From CAZFDE01 sp964517795 (GTDB lineage: Bacteria; Planctomycetota; Phycisphaerae; Sedimentisphaerales; Anaerobacaceae), in contig CAZFDE010000005.1 of assembly GCA_964517795.1 (NCBI GenBank), forward strand, positions 1-64,000: DNA of 64,000 bases. Direction: 5' to 3'. Below, piece by piece: positions 1 to 8,393 of this stretch; the stretch's first letter is position 1, and each line of letters starts with the position of its first letter. Below the pieces are notes generated by a model. It was given only the letters and a program-made list of their open reading frames with translations, ran no database searches and had not been told where the DNA came from. The translations under genes and the position numbers were made by a program.

Positions 1-28
1 TGGCCGGCGACCGGAAAAAAGGGAAAGC

Positions 29-49
29 AGGGCTTATTCAGCAAGCCCT
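29..49 (-). terminator. possible terminator of the NifU-like gene
   Basis: A 7-bp perfect stem (AGGGCTT/AAGCCCT, loop of 7) lies about 90 bases past the stop of the minus-strand NifU-like gene. Read on the minus strand it is followed by a pyrimidine-rich run ending in six T. The distance and imperfect T tract make this tentative. Confidence 0.35.
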
Positions 50-138
50 ACTTAAACGGCAAAGTAGGTACGGGACAAGCCATCGCATCCTACCTTTGGC
101 CCTATGTCTCTTTGTTCCTTTGCCCCTTAGTTTGTCGA

Positions 139-405
139 CTATTCGACGGCGATGACTTCTTTGACGTCGGGGAGTTTTTCTTTGAGTAGTCTTTCGACGC
201 CCATTTTGAGTGTCATCTTCGCGCCCGGGCAGCCGCTGCACGCGCCCTGCAGGCGGACCTTGACGGCGTTGTCCGGCTCGAGGCTGACAAACTCGATATC
301 GCCGCCGTGGCTCTGGAGGTTCGGCCGGATCGCCTGGATAATATCTTTGACCTGATCTTGCAGGCTTACCTCTTTATTTTCGCTGCAACCGCAATGTTCG
401 CACAT
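139..405 (-). CDS. NifU C-terminal-domain (NfuA-type) iron-sulfur scaffold protein
   Basis: An 88-residue protein consisting essentially of one NifU C-terminal domain. The defining CxxC is seen in CSGCPGA (around residues 56-59), and the preceding HGGDIEFVSL strand is typical of the fold. In this family two subunits bind a 4Fe-4S cluster between paired CxxC motifs and pass it to client enzymes in the cytoplasm. An extra N-terminal cysteine/histidine cluster (CEHCGC, residues 2-7) is unusual and could add a metal site or be a flexible tail. The gene stands alone at the window edge, transcribed away from panB. No IscS/SufS partner is visible here. Confidence 0.9.
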   Translation of the reverse strand: MCEHCGCSENKEVSLQDQVKDIIQAIRPNLQSHGGDIEFVSLEPDNAVKVRLQGACSGCPGAKMTLKMGVERLLKEKLPDVKEVIAVE

Positions 406-453
406 GATTCAATCTCCTGTAATAATGTACGTCCTAAATCCAATCATCAATAC

Positions 454-535
454 TGTCATACCCGCGACCTGTCTCATAGGGGAGGCGGGTATCCAGATGT
501 ACCATCACTGGATTGCCGTTTTCACGGCAATGACA
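454..535. repeat. 82-bp composite palindromic repeat element
   Basis: The element is bounded by TGTCAT (454-459) and ATGACA (530-535). Inside are ATCCAG (491-496) and CTGGAT (508-513), and two hairpins: CCCGC...GCGGG at about 461-489, and a perfect 8-bp stem ATTGCCGT/ACGGCAAT (512-519/524-531) with a TTTC loop. This nested layout matches the widespread class of small non-coding interspersed repeats (REP/dRS3-like, MITE-like) that carry GCGGGAATCC-type arms. Only one copy was noticed in this window, so mobility is inferred from structure alone. Confidence 0.6.
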
Positions 536-687
536 ATCGAAAACACATCTTACCGCAAAATGCGGGCGTTGGCCATTGTTTTTACGCCGAAAATGGAATT
601 CTGTTTGATTTGTTCGGCTGATTCCAAGATTCAGGATTTGCCTATGTTCACATATTGGTCTTTGAAAAGGGGGAATAGGTAATAAAA

Positions 688-716
688 AAGCCAGATCTCT
701 AACGAGAATCTGGCTT
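688..716. other. isolated hairpin between NifU-like gene and panB
   Basis: AAGCCAGAT (688-696) pairs perfectly with ATCTGGCTT (708-716); CTC/GAG extends the stem inward with one bulged A, leaving a small TAAC loop. It is preceded by a run of A (684-689), so on the minus strand the stem is followed by T residues, as in a Rho-independent terminator. No minus-strand gene ends here, and a purine-rich GGAGGAGGG follows on the plus strand. Function unclear. Confidence 0.4.
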
Positions 717-1035
717 CGGAGGAGGGTGATGAAAAGCTACATGATTATGCCATTCTATTTCTTTGTCCTTTGCAATTATAACTGTTTACTTGACAAATAA
801 CTCATCGAATAATATACAATAAAATCTTTAAGAAAAATGCAACAAAAATATACGTTTGCTCACGCAAAATAAGGGCAATGCTTACAAAAAACTAAAAAAA
901 ATTATTCAATTGTTAAAAAAGAGCGTATTATTGCTTTTCAACACTAAAACGAGATACGTTGAGTTGAAAGTATATGTTCGTTAAACTAACTAAAAACATG
1001 TTATTTTTTGATTGAAAAAGTGAATACCGGGATCG

Positions 1036-1902
1036 ATGAATAACCGAGTGACTATTTGTGATTTGTACAACGATAAGGCCAAAAAGCGGCCTATTACGGC
1101 TTTGAGCTGCTATGATTATCAGACGGCCCGGTTGGCGTCTGAGGCGGGGATCGAGGTGTTTTTAGCCGGCGATTCAGCGGCTCAGGTGGTTTTGGGACAT
1201 GATTCGACGCTGCCGGCAACCATGGATTTTATGGTTGCGATCACCGCGGCCGTGCGTCGGGCGGCTCCAAACGCCTTTTTGATCGCAGATATGCCGTTTT
1301 TATCCTATCAGACGGGGATTCGCGATGCGCTGACCAACGCCGGGCGGTTTTTTACCGAATCGGGCGCCCAGATGGTCAAGATCGAAGCGACTCGTTCGTA
1401 TCTTGGTGTTATTAAAGAAGTTAGCGACGCCGGCATGGCAGTGATGGCGCATATCGGGATCCGGCCGCAGATGATCAGTAAAATAGGCAAATTTAAGGCC
1501 GAGGCGACCACCGCCCAGATGGCATTCGAACTGATTGACCTGGCCGAAAAGATGGTCTGTCATGGGGCCGGTATGCTGCTGTTGGAGGCGACGGCGACAG
1601 AAGTGGCCGCGATGATCACCGAATCGGTGCCGGTGCCGGTCATCAGTTGCGGTTCGGGTGCCGGCTGTGACGGGCAGATCCTGATTGCCCCGGATATCCT
1701 CGGTTTGACCGGCGGGCCTGTGCCAAAATTCTCGAAAGATTACGGGCAATTAGCCGGCAGGGTTGTCGATGCGTTCAAAGCGTATCGCTCGGAAGTGGCG
1801 GAGGGCAAATTCCCAAATGACGATCACAGCTATCACATGAAAAGCGGCGAGCTGAACAAGCTCCGGCAGATCCTGAAGTATCGATGCGACTATCCACAAT
1901 GA
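1036..1902 (+). CDS. panB: 3-methyl-2-oxobutanoate hydroxymethyltransferase
   Basis: Ketopantoate hydroxymethyltransferase, the first committed step of pantothenate/CoA synthesis: 5,10-methylene-THF plus alpha-ketoisovalerate gives ketopantoate. The TIM-barrel landmarks are present: the metal-binding GDS near residue 46, LPATMDFM, IADMPF with the second metal Asp, QMVKIEA with the catalytic-region Lys/Glu, LLLEA with the general base Glu, and GSGAGCDGQIL near the end of the barrel. At 288 residues it is slightly longer than the E. coli enzyme (264), with a basic C-terminal tail. It is monocistronic: a long AT-rich leader lies upstream and a strong hairpin follows at 1912. No panC or panD is adjacent. 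Confidence 0.95.
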   Translation: MNNRVTICDLYNDKAKKRPITALSCYDYQTARLASEAGIEVFLAGDSAAQVVLGHDSTLPATMDFMVAITAAVRRAAPNAFLIADMPFLSYQTGIRDALTNAGRFFTESGAQMVKIEATRSYLGVIKEVSDAGMAVMAHIGIRPQMISKIGKFKAEATTAQMAFELIDLAEKMVCHGAGMLLLEATATEVAAMITESVPVPVISCGSGAGCDGQILIAPDILGLTGGPVPKFSKDYGQLAGRVVDAFKAYRSEVAEGKFPNDDHSYHMKSGELNKLRQILKYRCDYPQ

Positions 1903-1911
1903 CGCCGATTA

Positions 1912-1937
1912 AAAAATAGGTAAACGTCCCTATTTTT
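1912..1937. terminator. bidirectional-type terminator after panB
   Basis: AAAAATAGG (1912-1920) pairs with CCTATTTTT (1929-1937) around an 8-base loop, 10 bases past the panB stop. The T run is part of the stem, so it could end transcription from either side. It separates panB from prfB. Confidence 0.6.
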
Positions 1938-1953
1938 GATTTGTGTAAAACAC

Positions 1954-1982
1954 TTGCAAGGCGTAACCGTATCGGTTATACA
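1954..1982 (+). promoter_or_regulatory. predicted sigma-70-type promoter of prfB with an embedded palindrome
   Basis: TTGCAA (1954-1959), a 17-base spacer and TATACA (1977-1982) form a good housekeeping promoter. Transcription would start near 1989, about 20 bases before the prfB ATG. The spacer contains the perfect inverted repeat TAACCG-TAT-CGGTTA (1964-1978), which runs into the -10 box and could be an operator, though it may be chance. Confidence 0.5.
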
Positions 1983-2008
1983 GACTTAAAATAAATTCGA
2001 GGTAATTG

Positions 2009-3128
2009 ATGGAACCCGCAGAACTGAAAACGGCGATCAGCGAACTTGAGGCCCGGATCCAAACGATTCGGGACTGGCTTTGACGTCTCCAGCAAGCGTG
2101 CGCAGATGAACAAGCTTGAAAAGCAGATGTCCAGGCCGGATTTCTGGGACAGTCCTGAGGCCGCCCAGCCTGTTGTCACCCAACTCAGTGCGTTGAAATC
2201 CATCGTCGAGCCGGTCGAAAATGCCTGCCGCCAGGTATCCGACATGCAGGATTTGCTGGCATTAGCGATCGAGGAATCGGATGTCGAGGTTCTGGAGCAG
2301 ATCGAACAGGACTATCGTAAGCTCGAGCGCCAATGCGAAAAGATCGAACTTCAGGGCTTATTGTCCGGTCCGAACGATATGCGCAACTGCTTTTTCGGAA
2401 TCCATGCCGGTGCCGGCGGGACCGAAAGCTGCGACTGGGCGAATATGCTGCTGCGAATGTACACGCGGTTTTTCGAGGCCGAGGGATACAAGTTCGAACA
2501 GCTCGATATCACGCCGGGCGAAGAGGCCGGCATTCGTTCGATTACGATGCGGGTCATCGGGCCGTTTGCGTTCGGCAAGCTCTCATGTGAAACAGGGGTG
2601 CATCGCTTGGTGCGGATCAGCCCGTTCGATGCGAATAGCCGCCGCCATACGAGTTTCTGTGCGGTGGACTGTATCCCGGAGATTGAGGATAATGCCGAGA
2701 TCGAGATCAACGAGGATGATCTGCGGATCGACTTTTATCGTGCCAGTGGTGCGGGCGGCCAGCATGTCAACAAGACCAGTTCGGCGGTGCGGATCACCCA
2801 TCACCCGACCGGGGTGGTGGTGCAGTGCCAAAACGAACGCAGCCAGCACAAGAACCGTGCCCAGGCGATGAAGATGCTGCGGGCCAAGCTGTATATGCTC
2901 GAACAGCAGAAGCGCGACGCGGAATTGAACAAGCTTTACGGCGACAAGGGTGAGATCGCCTGGGGCAACCAGATTCGCAGCTATGTGCTTCAGCCGTATC
3001 AGATGGTCAAGGACCATCGCACCGATTACCAGAGTGGCAATGTCGATGCCGTGCTTGATGGCGATATCGAAGCGTTTATCGAAAGCTACCTTCGCCATCG
3101 GGCCAGGAAACTGAATATTCAAACGTAA
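2009..3128 (+). CDS. prfB: peptide chain release factor 2 (programmed +1 frameshift)
   Basis: RF2 reads UAA and UGA stops on the ribosome. The protein is made from two frames. Frame one starts at ATG 2009 after GAGGT (1999-2003) and gives 24 residues ending ...IRDWL. It reaches an in-frame TGA at 2081. Skipping T2081 continues in the +1 frame as LDVSSKRAQMNKL..., giving 372 residues in all (family about 365). The RF2-specific SPF tripeptide lies in the anticodon-mimic region (SPFDANSRR), and the GGQ peptidyl-hydrolysis motif is in SGAGGQHVNKTSSAVR. Only 9 bases separate it from pepA, so the two are probably co-transcribed. Confidence 0.95.
2078..2084 (+). promoter_or_regulatory. prfB: RF2 autoregulatory +1 frameshift site (CTT TGA C)
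   Basis: The slippery CTT-TGA-C heptamer is the conserved prfB recoding site. Slow termination at UGA when RF2 is scarce lets tRNA-Leu slip from CUU to UUU. The usual upstream anti-Shine-Dalgarno helper (AGGGGG a few bases before CTT) is not recognisable; only CGGGA at 2069-2073 could serve, and it is spaced slightly farther away. Confidence 0.92.
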
Positions 3129-3137
3129 AAAAGGTGA

Positions 3138-4682
3138 ATGATGAAAAAGATTATTAAGATCGAAGTTCAGACACAGAAAAAAGAACCGCTGGAATTTTCA
3201 TGTGACCTGCTGGTCGGCGGGGTGTTCAGTGACGTCAAGACGCAGCCGGCGTTTATGAAGAAGCTCGACCCGGCGCTCAAGGCCGCGATCGATCAGGCCT
3301 GTGACTTGGGCGATTTCGAGGGCAAACCTTATACGAACGTTTTGATCTACGGCAATGAATCGGTACCGTTTAAGCGGTTTTTGCTGATGGGACTCGGCGA
3401 AAAGAAAAAGGCCGACGAGACAGTGATGCGCAAGGCCGCGGCGGCCGCGGCGAAAAAAGCGGTCGAACTCAAAGTCGAATCGGTTGCGATGGCGCTTCAT
3501 ACGGCCCTTGGCGCTAAAAGCGCCAGGATGCCTATCGGGCAGGTTCTGGCCGAAGGCATTTATTTCGGGACCTACCGATATGACGAATATGTCGGCGGCG
3601 ATGACGAAAACAAGCGTCCCGAACATATCGCATTCACCATTCTCGAACCGAATGCCAAGGGATTTAAAAAGGTTGCCGCCTCCGCCAGGACCGGCTGTAT
3701 CATCGGTGAGGCTCAAAGCTATGCCCGAACGATCGCCAACCGGCCGGCCAATATTATCAATCCGCCGGAATTGGCATCGACCGCCAAAAAATTAGCCGGT
3801 CAGTATAAGGAGCTGACCTGTACGGTGTATGACGAAAAGCAGCTCAAGCAAAAAAAGATGGGCGGCATCCTGGCGGTCGGCGGCGGTTCGAAAACCCCGC
3901 CCAGACTGATTATATTGAAATATACACCCAAGGCCGCCAAAGCCAAAAAGCTTCCGACGATTGCACTGGTCGGCAAGGCCGTAACCTTTGATTCCGGCGG
4001 GATCAGCATCAAACCGTCTGCGAACATGGACCAGATGAAGCTCGACAAGTCCGGCGGTATCGCTGTGCTGGGCACAATGAAGGCGATCAGTGAGTTGCAG
4101 GTGCCGATTGAGGTTTACGGGCTGATCCCGTCTGCGGAAAATATGCCCGGCGGTTCGAGCTATCGGCCCGGCGATATCGTCCAAACCTACAGCGGCAAGA
4201 GCGTCGAGGTGCTCAATACCGATGCCGAGGGAAGGATGATCCTCTGTGATGCGCTGCATTATGCGACCGAGCAGAAGTGTGATATGATTGTAGATATTGC
4301 GACGTTGACCGGGGCATGTATGGTGGCGCTGGGCAAATACATGGCGGGTGTGATGAGTAATGACGATAAGATGCTTAAACAGTTGAAGGCGGCCTCGAAG
4401 CAGAGCGGCGAAAAGATATGGCACCTGCCGTGCAGTGAGGAATACGAAAAGGAAATGAAAAGTAAGATCGCGGACCTTCGTAATATCGGCAGCCGCTGGG
4501 GCGGCGCCTGCACCGCGGCGGCATTTCTTAAACAATTTATCGGCGAAACCCGGTGGGCGCATATCGATATGGCCGGGGTGGATTTGTTCGAAAAGGCCGA
4601 CGCCTTTTCATCGGAGGGATCCGGCGGATTCGGCGTGCGACTGTTAACCACGTTTGTTATGAATGCAGCAGGCAAGAAATAA
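3138..4682 (+). CDS. pepA: leucyl (cytosol) aminopeptidase, M17 family
   Basis: A 514-residue M17 aminopeptidase that removes N-terminal residues from peptides in the cytoplasm using two metal ions. The catalytic C-terminal domain shows the metal-binding lysine and Asp in VGKAVTFDSGG, further ligands in MDQMKLDKSGG, and the signature NTDAEGR, whose Arg binds the bicarbonate/general base. The N-terminal third is the usual divergent macrodomain-like part. The start ATGATG at 3138 follows AAAAAGGTG. The gene lies between prfB and folE at 9- and 12-base spacings, forming a housekeeping operon. In some bacteria PepA also binds DNA; nothing here tests that. Confidence 0.93.
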   Translation: MMKKIIKIEVQTQKKEPLEFSCDLLVGGVFSDVKTQPAFMKKLDPALKAAIDQACDLGDFEGKPYTNVLIYGNESVPFKRFLLMGLGEKKKADETVMRKAAAAAAKKAVELKVESVAMALHTALGAKSARMPIGQVLAEGIYFGTYRYDEYVGGDDENKRPEHIAFTILEPNAKGFKKVAASARTGCIIGEAQSYARTIANRPANIINPPELASTAKKLAGQYKELTCTVYDEKQLKQKKMGGILAVGGGSKTPPRLIILKYTPKAAKAKKLPTIALVGKAVTFDSGGISIKPSANMDQMKLDKSGGIAVLGTMKAISELQVPIEVYGLIPSAENMPGGSSYRPGDIVQTYSGKSVEVLNTDAEGRMILCDALHYATEQKCDMIVDIATLTGACMVALGKYMAGVMSNDDKMLKQLKAASKQSGEKIWHLPCSEEYEKEMKSKIADLRNIGSRWGGACTAAAFLKQFIGETRWAHIDMAGVDLFEKADAFSSEGSGGFGVRLLTTFVMNAAGKK

Positions 4683-4694
4683 GGGGCGATACGC

Positions 4695-5285
4695 ATGGGA
4701 CCAGCACATAAACAAAGCAATATAGATAACGAGAAAATCGAAAAGGCAGTTAGTGAAATCCTCGAGGCGATCGGTGAAGACCCGGCCCGCGAAGGCCTTC
4801 GCGATACGCCGGCACGTGTGGCACGGATGTATAGCGAACTATTATCGGGGATGCATGAGGATCCAAGTGGACATATCGAGAGTGTCTTCCACGAAAAATA
4901 CAATGAGATCGTTTTGCTGCGTGATATTCCGTTTTCCAGCGTCTGCGAACATCATATGATGCCGTTTATCGGCTCGGCGCATGTGGCGTATCTGCCGGAC
5001 GGCAAGGTCTTAGGGGTCAGTAAACTGGCTCGGATCGTTGATTGCTTCGCCAAGCGTCTGCAGGTACAGGAGCGATTGACTAATCAGATCGCCGACTTTT
5101 TAATGAACCAGTTGAACCCGCAGGGAGTTGCGGTCGTGCTTCAGGCATCCCATAGCTGCATGACGATCCGGGGAATCAAAAAGCCCGGTTCGGTGATGGT
5201 GACTTCAGCGCTGCGGGGCATCTTTATCCGCGACCCGCGCAGCCGCAGCGAGGTGCTGAGCCTGATGCATAACGAAAACACATAA
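4695..5285 (+). CDS. folE: GTP cyclohydrolase I
   Basis: Type IA GTP cyclohydrolase, converting GTP to 7,8-dihydroneopterin triphosphate at the head of folate and tetrahydropterin synthesis. Zinc ligands are visible: Cys and His in SVCEHHMMPF and the later Cys in SHSCMTIRG. The GLRDTPARVARMY helix and the GVSKLARIVD segment are also typical. At 196 residues it is close to the usual length. It lies 12 bases after pepA and 10 bases before a 6-pyruvoyl-tetrahydropterin synthase gene, so the product is probably channelled to that enzyme rather than only to folate. Confidence 0.95.
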   Translation: MGPAHKQSNIDNEKIEKAVSEILEAIGEDPAREGLRDTPARVARMYSELLSGMHEDPSGHIESVFHEKYNEIVLLRDIPFSSVCEHHMMPFIGSAHVAYLPDGKVLGVSKLARIVDCFAKRLQVQERLTNQIADFLMNQLNPQGVAVVLQASHSCMTIRGIKKPGSVMVTSALRGIFIRDPRSRSEVLSLMHNENT

Positions 5286-5295
5286 CGGTTTGGGT

Positions 5296-6099
5296 ATGCA
5301 TACGCTCTCTCGCCAAGTCCGTTTTTGTATCAATCCTTTTTTGCCGCAGGATGCATGGGGAGCGAATTCGCATTGCGCGATGCCCTCGGGAGAGGGATTG
5401 GGTTTGTATATGGAACTGACAGTCCATCTTTGCGGGCCTGTCAATGCGGCGACCGGATTTGTGATGAATGTGTCGGATATCGATGCCTGTGTTCAACAGG
5501 AGGCGATTCCGATTTTTTCAAAGCGGTTCCGCCAGTTGTTTGATCGTAAACAGCATCTTGGGCTCGAGGATCTGTCCGCGTTGCTTCGAGAGGTGTTGGT
5601 TCAATTGTCCGATTGTTTAGCGGATATTAACCTTGTTCAAATGGATCTGGCCCTGACCCCGAATCGCCGGATCGCGATTGTTCGTGAGGAAGAGAATATG
5701 GTTTATTTCAGCGAGAAATTCGAATTTTCGGCGATGCATACGCTGTGTAATGCCCGGTTTGACGAGCAGCAAAACCAGGATGTCTTCGGCAAATGTGCCA
5801 ATCCGGCCGGTCATGGCCATAATTATATCATCGAGGTGAAGGCGAAACTGCCCGAGCAGGGTAAATCATTTGAGACGGCCGCGTTTGAAGAGATCGTTAA
5901 CCGCGAATTTATCGAACAGGTGGATCATAAGAATCTCAATGTCGATGTGCTGGCATTTGCCAAGCTGAATCCGACGGTTGAGAACATCGCCAAGGTGGCA
6001 TGGACTTGCCTAAACGGCAAGATGAATGATGCTACGCTTGAATGTGTGACCATTTGGGAAAATGACCGAACCTGGTGCACTTATACCGAACCCAGCTAA
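5296..6099 (+). CDS. two-domain 6-pyruvoyl-tetrahydropterin synthase / QueD-family protein
   Basis: The C-terminal half (about residues 130-267) is a full PTPS domain: the first zinc histidine in FSAMHTLCNARF, the catalytic-type Cys followed by two zinc histidines in FGKCANPAGHGHNY, and DHKNLN. The GKCxNPxGHGHNY pattern resembles animal PTPS more than QueD. The N-terminal half keeps the fold pattern (ELTVHLCGPVNAATGFVMNV) but lacks the zinc histidines, so it is probably a structural or regulatory copy. ATG 5296 is preferred over a TTG six bases earlier; the Shine-Dalgarno is poor, so translation may depend on folE. The stop overlaps the end of the convergent 6096-8393 gene by 4 bases. Product: a tetrahydropterin, or a queuosine/deazapurine precursor. 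Confidence 0.85.
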   Translation: MHTLSRQVRFCINPFLPQDAWGANSHCAMPSGEGLGLYMELTVHLCGPVNAATGFVMNVSDIDACVQQEAIPIFSKRFRQLFDRKQHLGLEDLSALLREVLVQLSDCLADINLVQMDLALTPNRRIAIVREEENMVYFSEKFEFSAMHTLCNARFDEQQNQDVFGKCANPAGHGHNYIIEVKAKLPEQGKSFETAAFEEIVNREFIEQVDHKNLNVDVLAFAKLNPTVENIAKVAWTCLNGKMNDATLECVTIWENDRTWCTYTEPS

Positions 6100-8393
6100 A
6101 AGTGTTCCATCCAGTTTTCAGCGAAACCGGCAAGATCAACCAGGGTTATTTGTCCGTCTGCATCGTAGTCTAAACCTGTTTGAGCCGGTGCATTCAGCCA
6201 GATATTGCACAATGTGGACAGATCAAGCATATCCACCCGGGCTGAACCATCTGCATCACCAAAGAGGCAGTGAAAACGAATCGTGTAGGTATTGTCTGCC
6301 GGATTTGTATCATCATCCAGCAGTGTATTGTTATTGGCATCGGTAATTGATGTGCAATCAAGCTTGAGTTCATATGTGTCATCCGGCAGCATGTCCGTAT
6401 AATTTGAATCGTTATCGATATCAAAAGTTAGTACCATCGTACGGTTTGCGAAATGATAATCAAATAGAATTTGATTGGGATCGATGGTAGTTCCGTTAAA
6501 TGTTCCGGTCAGTGATATGTCATTCGCTTCAATATTGACGTCTCGGTTAAAGACAACCGCAATATCAGTGACAGTTGACCGTTGTTCGAGTCCATTAGCA
6601 ACACGAGTCGATTGAACATAAAGTCCCGGATCCGTATCGCCGGTTACTTCCAACTCCATGATCGTGGTGTAACCCAGTTGCCCGCCTGGGGTGCCGATGA
6701 TTCGTATTGCGTCCCCGACGGTAGGGGCAAAATCGAAACCAATTGTCTGATACATTTGATATTGGTCCAGCTCCGGGATCATTTGCAAATTAGCCGGCTG
6801 GATGAACTGACCATCGCGCAGGATCTGGACAGTGAGATCTTCAAAGAAACCGCCCCGTGGATTGTCCAGTCGATTATATGTATTGATCCCGTACCAGATG
6901 ATATCACCTTCATAAAATGTGAGTGAATCGAATTTGACTGGTTTGGAGAAATTTAATTGATACCAGTCTTCAGTTGACTTTTCGCAGGGATCGGCCGTCC
7001 AATAGCTGTAATAGGCTTTATGGCCATTGTATGAGTTGTCTATAATTCCGTCGATAATTGCATAGAGATTCCGTCGGTCATCATTTGTGTTGTAATACTG
7101 GATGGCCGCGGTCGGCGTAACGGTAATACCGGCGGCCTGTGCTTGGGCAACCAGTCCGGTTGGGCCGTTGGGATCCGGTTTTTCAGGTGCAATCGTGATC
7201 GTATTGTTATCCGGGATATGATATGTTTTATTGGGATCGTATGTGATATACCCGCTATTTCCGAGGATATTCTCTTCGGCCAAATCAGCCAGTTTGGATG
7301 CGATATTTGTTATTGTATCATATTGCGGTCGATAGAGATTCGGATCGGGCAGATACGGACGATATACATTTTTATACGTATCTCCGCATATATTGGGATC
7401 GGTCAAATCAGCAGGTAAACCACTGTACCCATTGATGATTCCGATCAGGCCGGCGGCGGTAGCCGGATTACAGTCGTTATCCCAACCGGCCAGAACGCTG
7501 ATTTGAACCGTATCTTTAAAATCGCCGTTTCCGTATAGCAGTGCGAGCACAGTCGCACCGGTATTGATTGCTGATTCGATCCAATTGTAATAACGACCAT
7601 AGTCACAAGCTCCCTGATAATCATCGTAGAGTTTTTGACGTGTTTGTCGCCAGTTCGGATCGCCGTCATTGATATCTTCGAGATACCAGTTCAGAACGTC
7701 ATCAATGACCTGATAGGTGCGACTGGTGGTGGGGATAACCTGCATTGTATTTGTTACAAGGGTAAAAACATTCGGTTCAAAAAAGGCCTGGGCATACATG
7801 GCCGCATAGAATTGAGCCGCATGAACCGGGAAGCCTTCATTACTGATATGCGCGAATTTTGAGGTCAGGTCGAGCGATTGCTGAATCATTCCCGGGCAAA
7901 TCGCACCAATACATTCAGTCGTGATCTGCGAATCAATCGAATACCAGTGTTCATTATAGGCTCGAGAACCGGTATCGGGAGGTAAATACCCATCGCCCAT
8001 CAGATGCCATGCCTGGCGGTTGGCAATATAGATTCCCATGGCAATGATATGATGTTGCCATTGGTTGCTTATATCGCTTTCATTGCAGTCCAGACCGTTG
8101 GCTTCGAGGATATGCATCGCAATATATTCGATGTCCGTATCGTCATCGGCATCCCAGGTTTGTTTGATGACCCACGGCACACATGGGTCTGGATTGGGAT
8201 AAATTTGGAAATCCCCTTCGGTAGGACGACCGGCAGCATTTCCAATCAGTTGACCAAGCCACATGCCGCGTATTTTATCTTCAAGCTGCTGATTGGCAAT
8301 CATCTTTTCAGCGGCTTCTGTCACAGAAAAAATATTTGATATAAATAGGGTAAGTGTAAATACAATAATAATGCTACTATATGAAATTTTCAT
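6096..8393 (-). CDS. secreted ADP-ribosylglycohydrolase-like protein with dockerin-like C-terminus
   Basis: A 765-residue exported protein. A signal peptide (residues 1-27, ending around TEAAE) precedes an ADP-ribosylglycohydrolase-type domain. That domain has GMWLGQLIGNAAGRPTEGDF near residue 45, the acidic ADDDTDIEY that matches the metal-binding TDDT region, and AGWDNDCNPATAAGLIG with the later paired Asp. A discoidin-like carbohydrate-binding segment follows (about 440-590), then an Ig-like domain (about 595-700), and finally two EF-hand dockerin-like repeats (GDADGSARVDMLDLS and DYDADGQITLVDL). Shine-Dalgarno AAGGGAG precedes the ATG. In this family ADP-ribosyl or N-glycosidic bonds are cleaved; secretion suggests a glycan substrate. 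No cohesin is seen nearby. Confidence 0.8.
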   Translation of the reverse strand: MKISYSSIIIVFTLTLFISNIFSVTEAAEKMIANQQLEDKIRGMWLGQLIGNAAGRPTEGDFQIYPNPDPCVPWVIKQTWDADDDTDIEYIAMHILEANGLDCNESDISNQWQHHIIAMGIYIANRQAWHLMGDGYLPPDTGSRAYNEHWYSIDSQITTECIGAICPGMIQQSLDLTSKFAHISNEGFPVHAAQFYAAMYAQAFFEPNVFTLVTNTMQVIPTTSRTYQVIDDVLNWYLEDINDGDPNWRQTRQKLYDDYQGACDYGRYYNWIESAINTGATVLALLYGNGDFKDTVQISVLAGWDNDCNPATAAGLIGIINGYSGLPADLTDPNICGDTYKNVYRPYLPDPNLYRPQYDTITNIASKLADLAEENILGNSGYITYDPNKTYHIPDNNTITIAPEKPDPNGPTGLVAQAQAAGITVTPTAAIQYYNTNDDRRNLYAIIDGIIDNSYNGHKAYYSYWTADPCEKSTEDWYQLNFSKPVKFDSLTFYEGDIIWYGINTYNRLDNPRGGFFEDLTVQILRDGQFIQPANLQMIPELDQYQMYQTIGFDFAPTVGDAIRIIGTPGGQLGYTTIMELEVTGDTDPGLYVQSTRVANGLEQRSTVTDIAVVFNRDVNIEANDISLTGTFNGTTIDPNQILFDYHFANRTMVLTFDIDNDSNYTDMLPDDTYELKLDCTSITDANNNTLLDDDTNPADNTYTIRFHCLFGDADGSARVDMLDLSTLCNIWLNAPAQTGLDYDADGQITLVDLAGFAENWMEHF

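Larger units (their letters stand above)
406..1035. other. 630-base intergenic region upstream of panB
   Basis: No supportable gene. It holds the 454-535 palindromic repeat, a separate hairpin at 688-716, and an AT-rich stretch from about 770 to 1030 that probably carries the panB promoter. One weak candidate is TTGAGT (959-964), a 17-base spacer, then TAAACT (982-987). The short open frames here have no family resemblance and overlap the repeat. Confidence 0.6.

Noticed and set aside
307..682. Plus-strand frames covering the palindromic repeat
   Set aside because: They overlap the NifU-like gene or the repeat, with no Shine-Dalgarno and no family resemblance.
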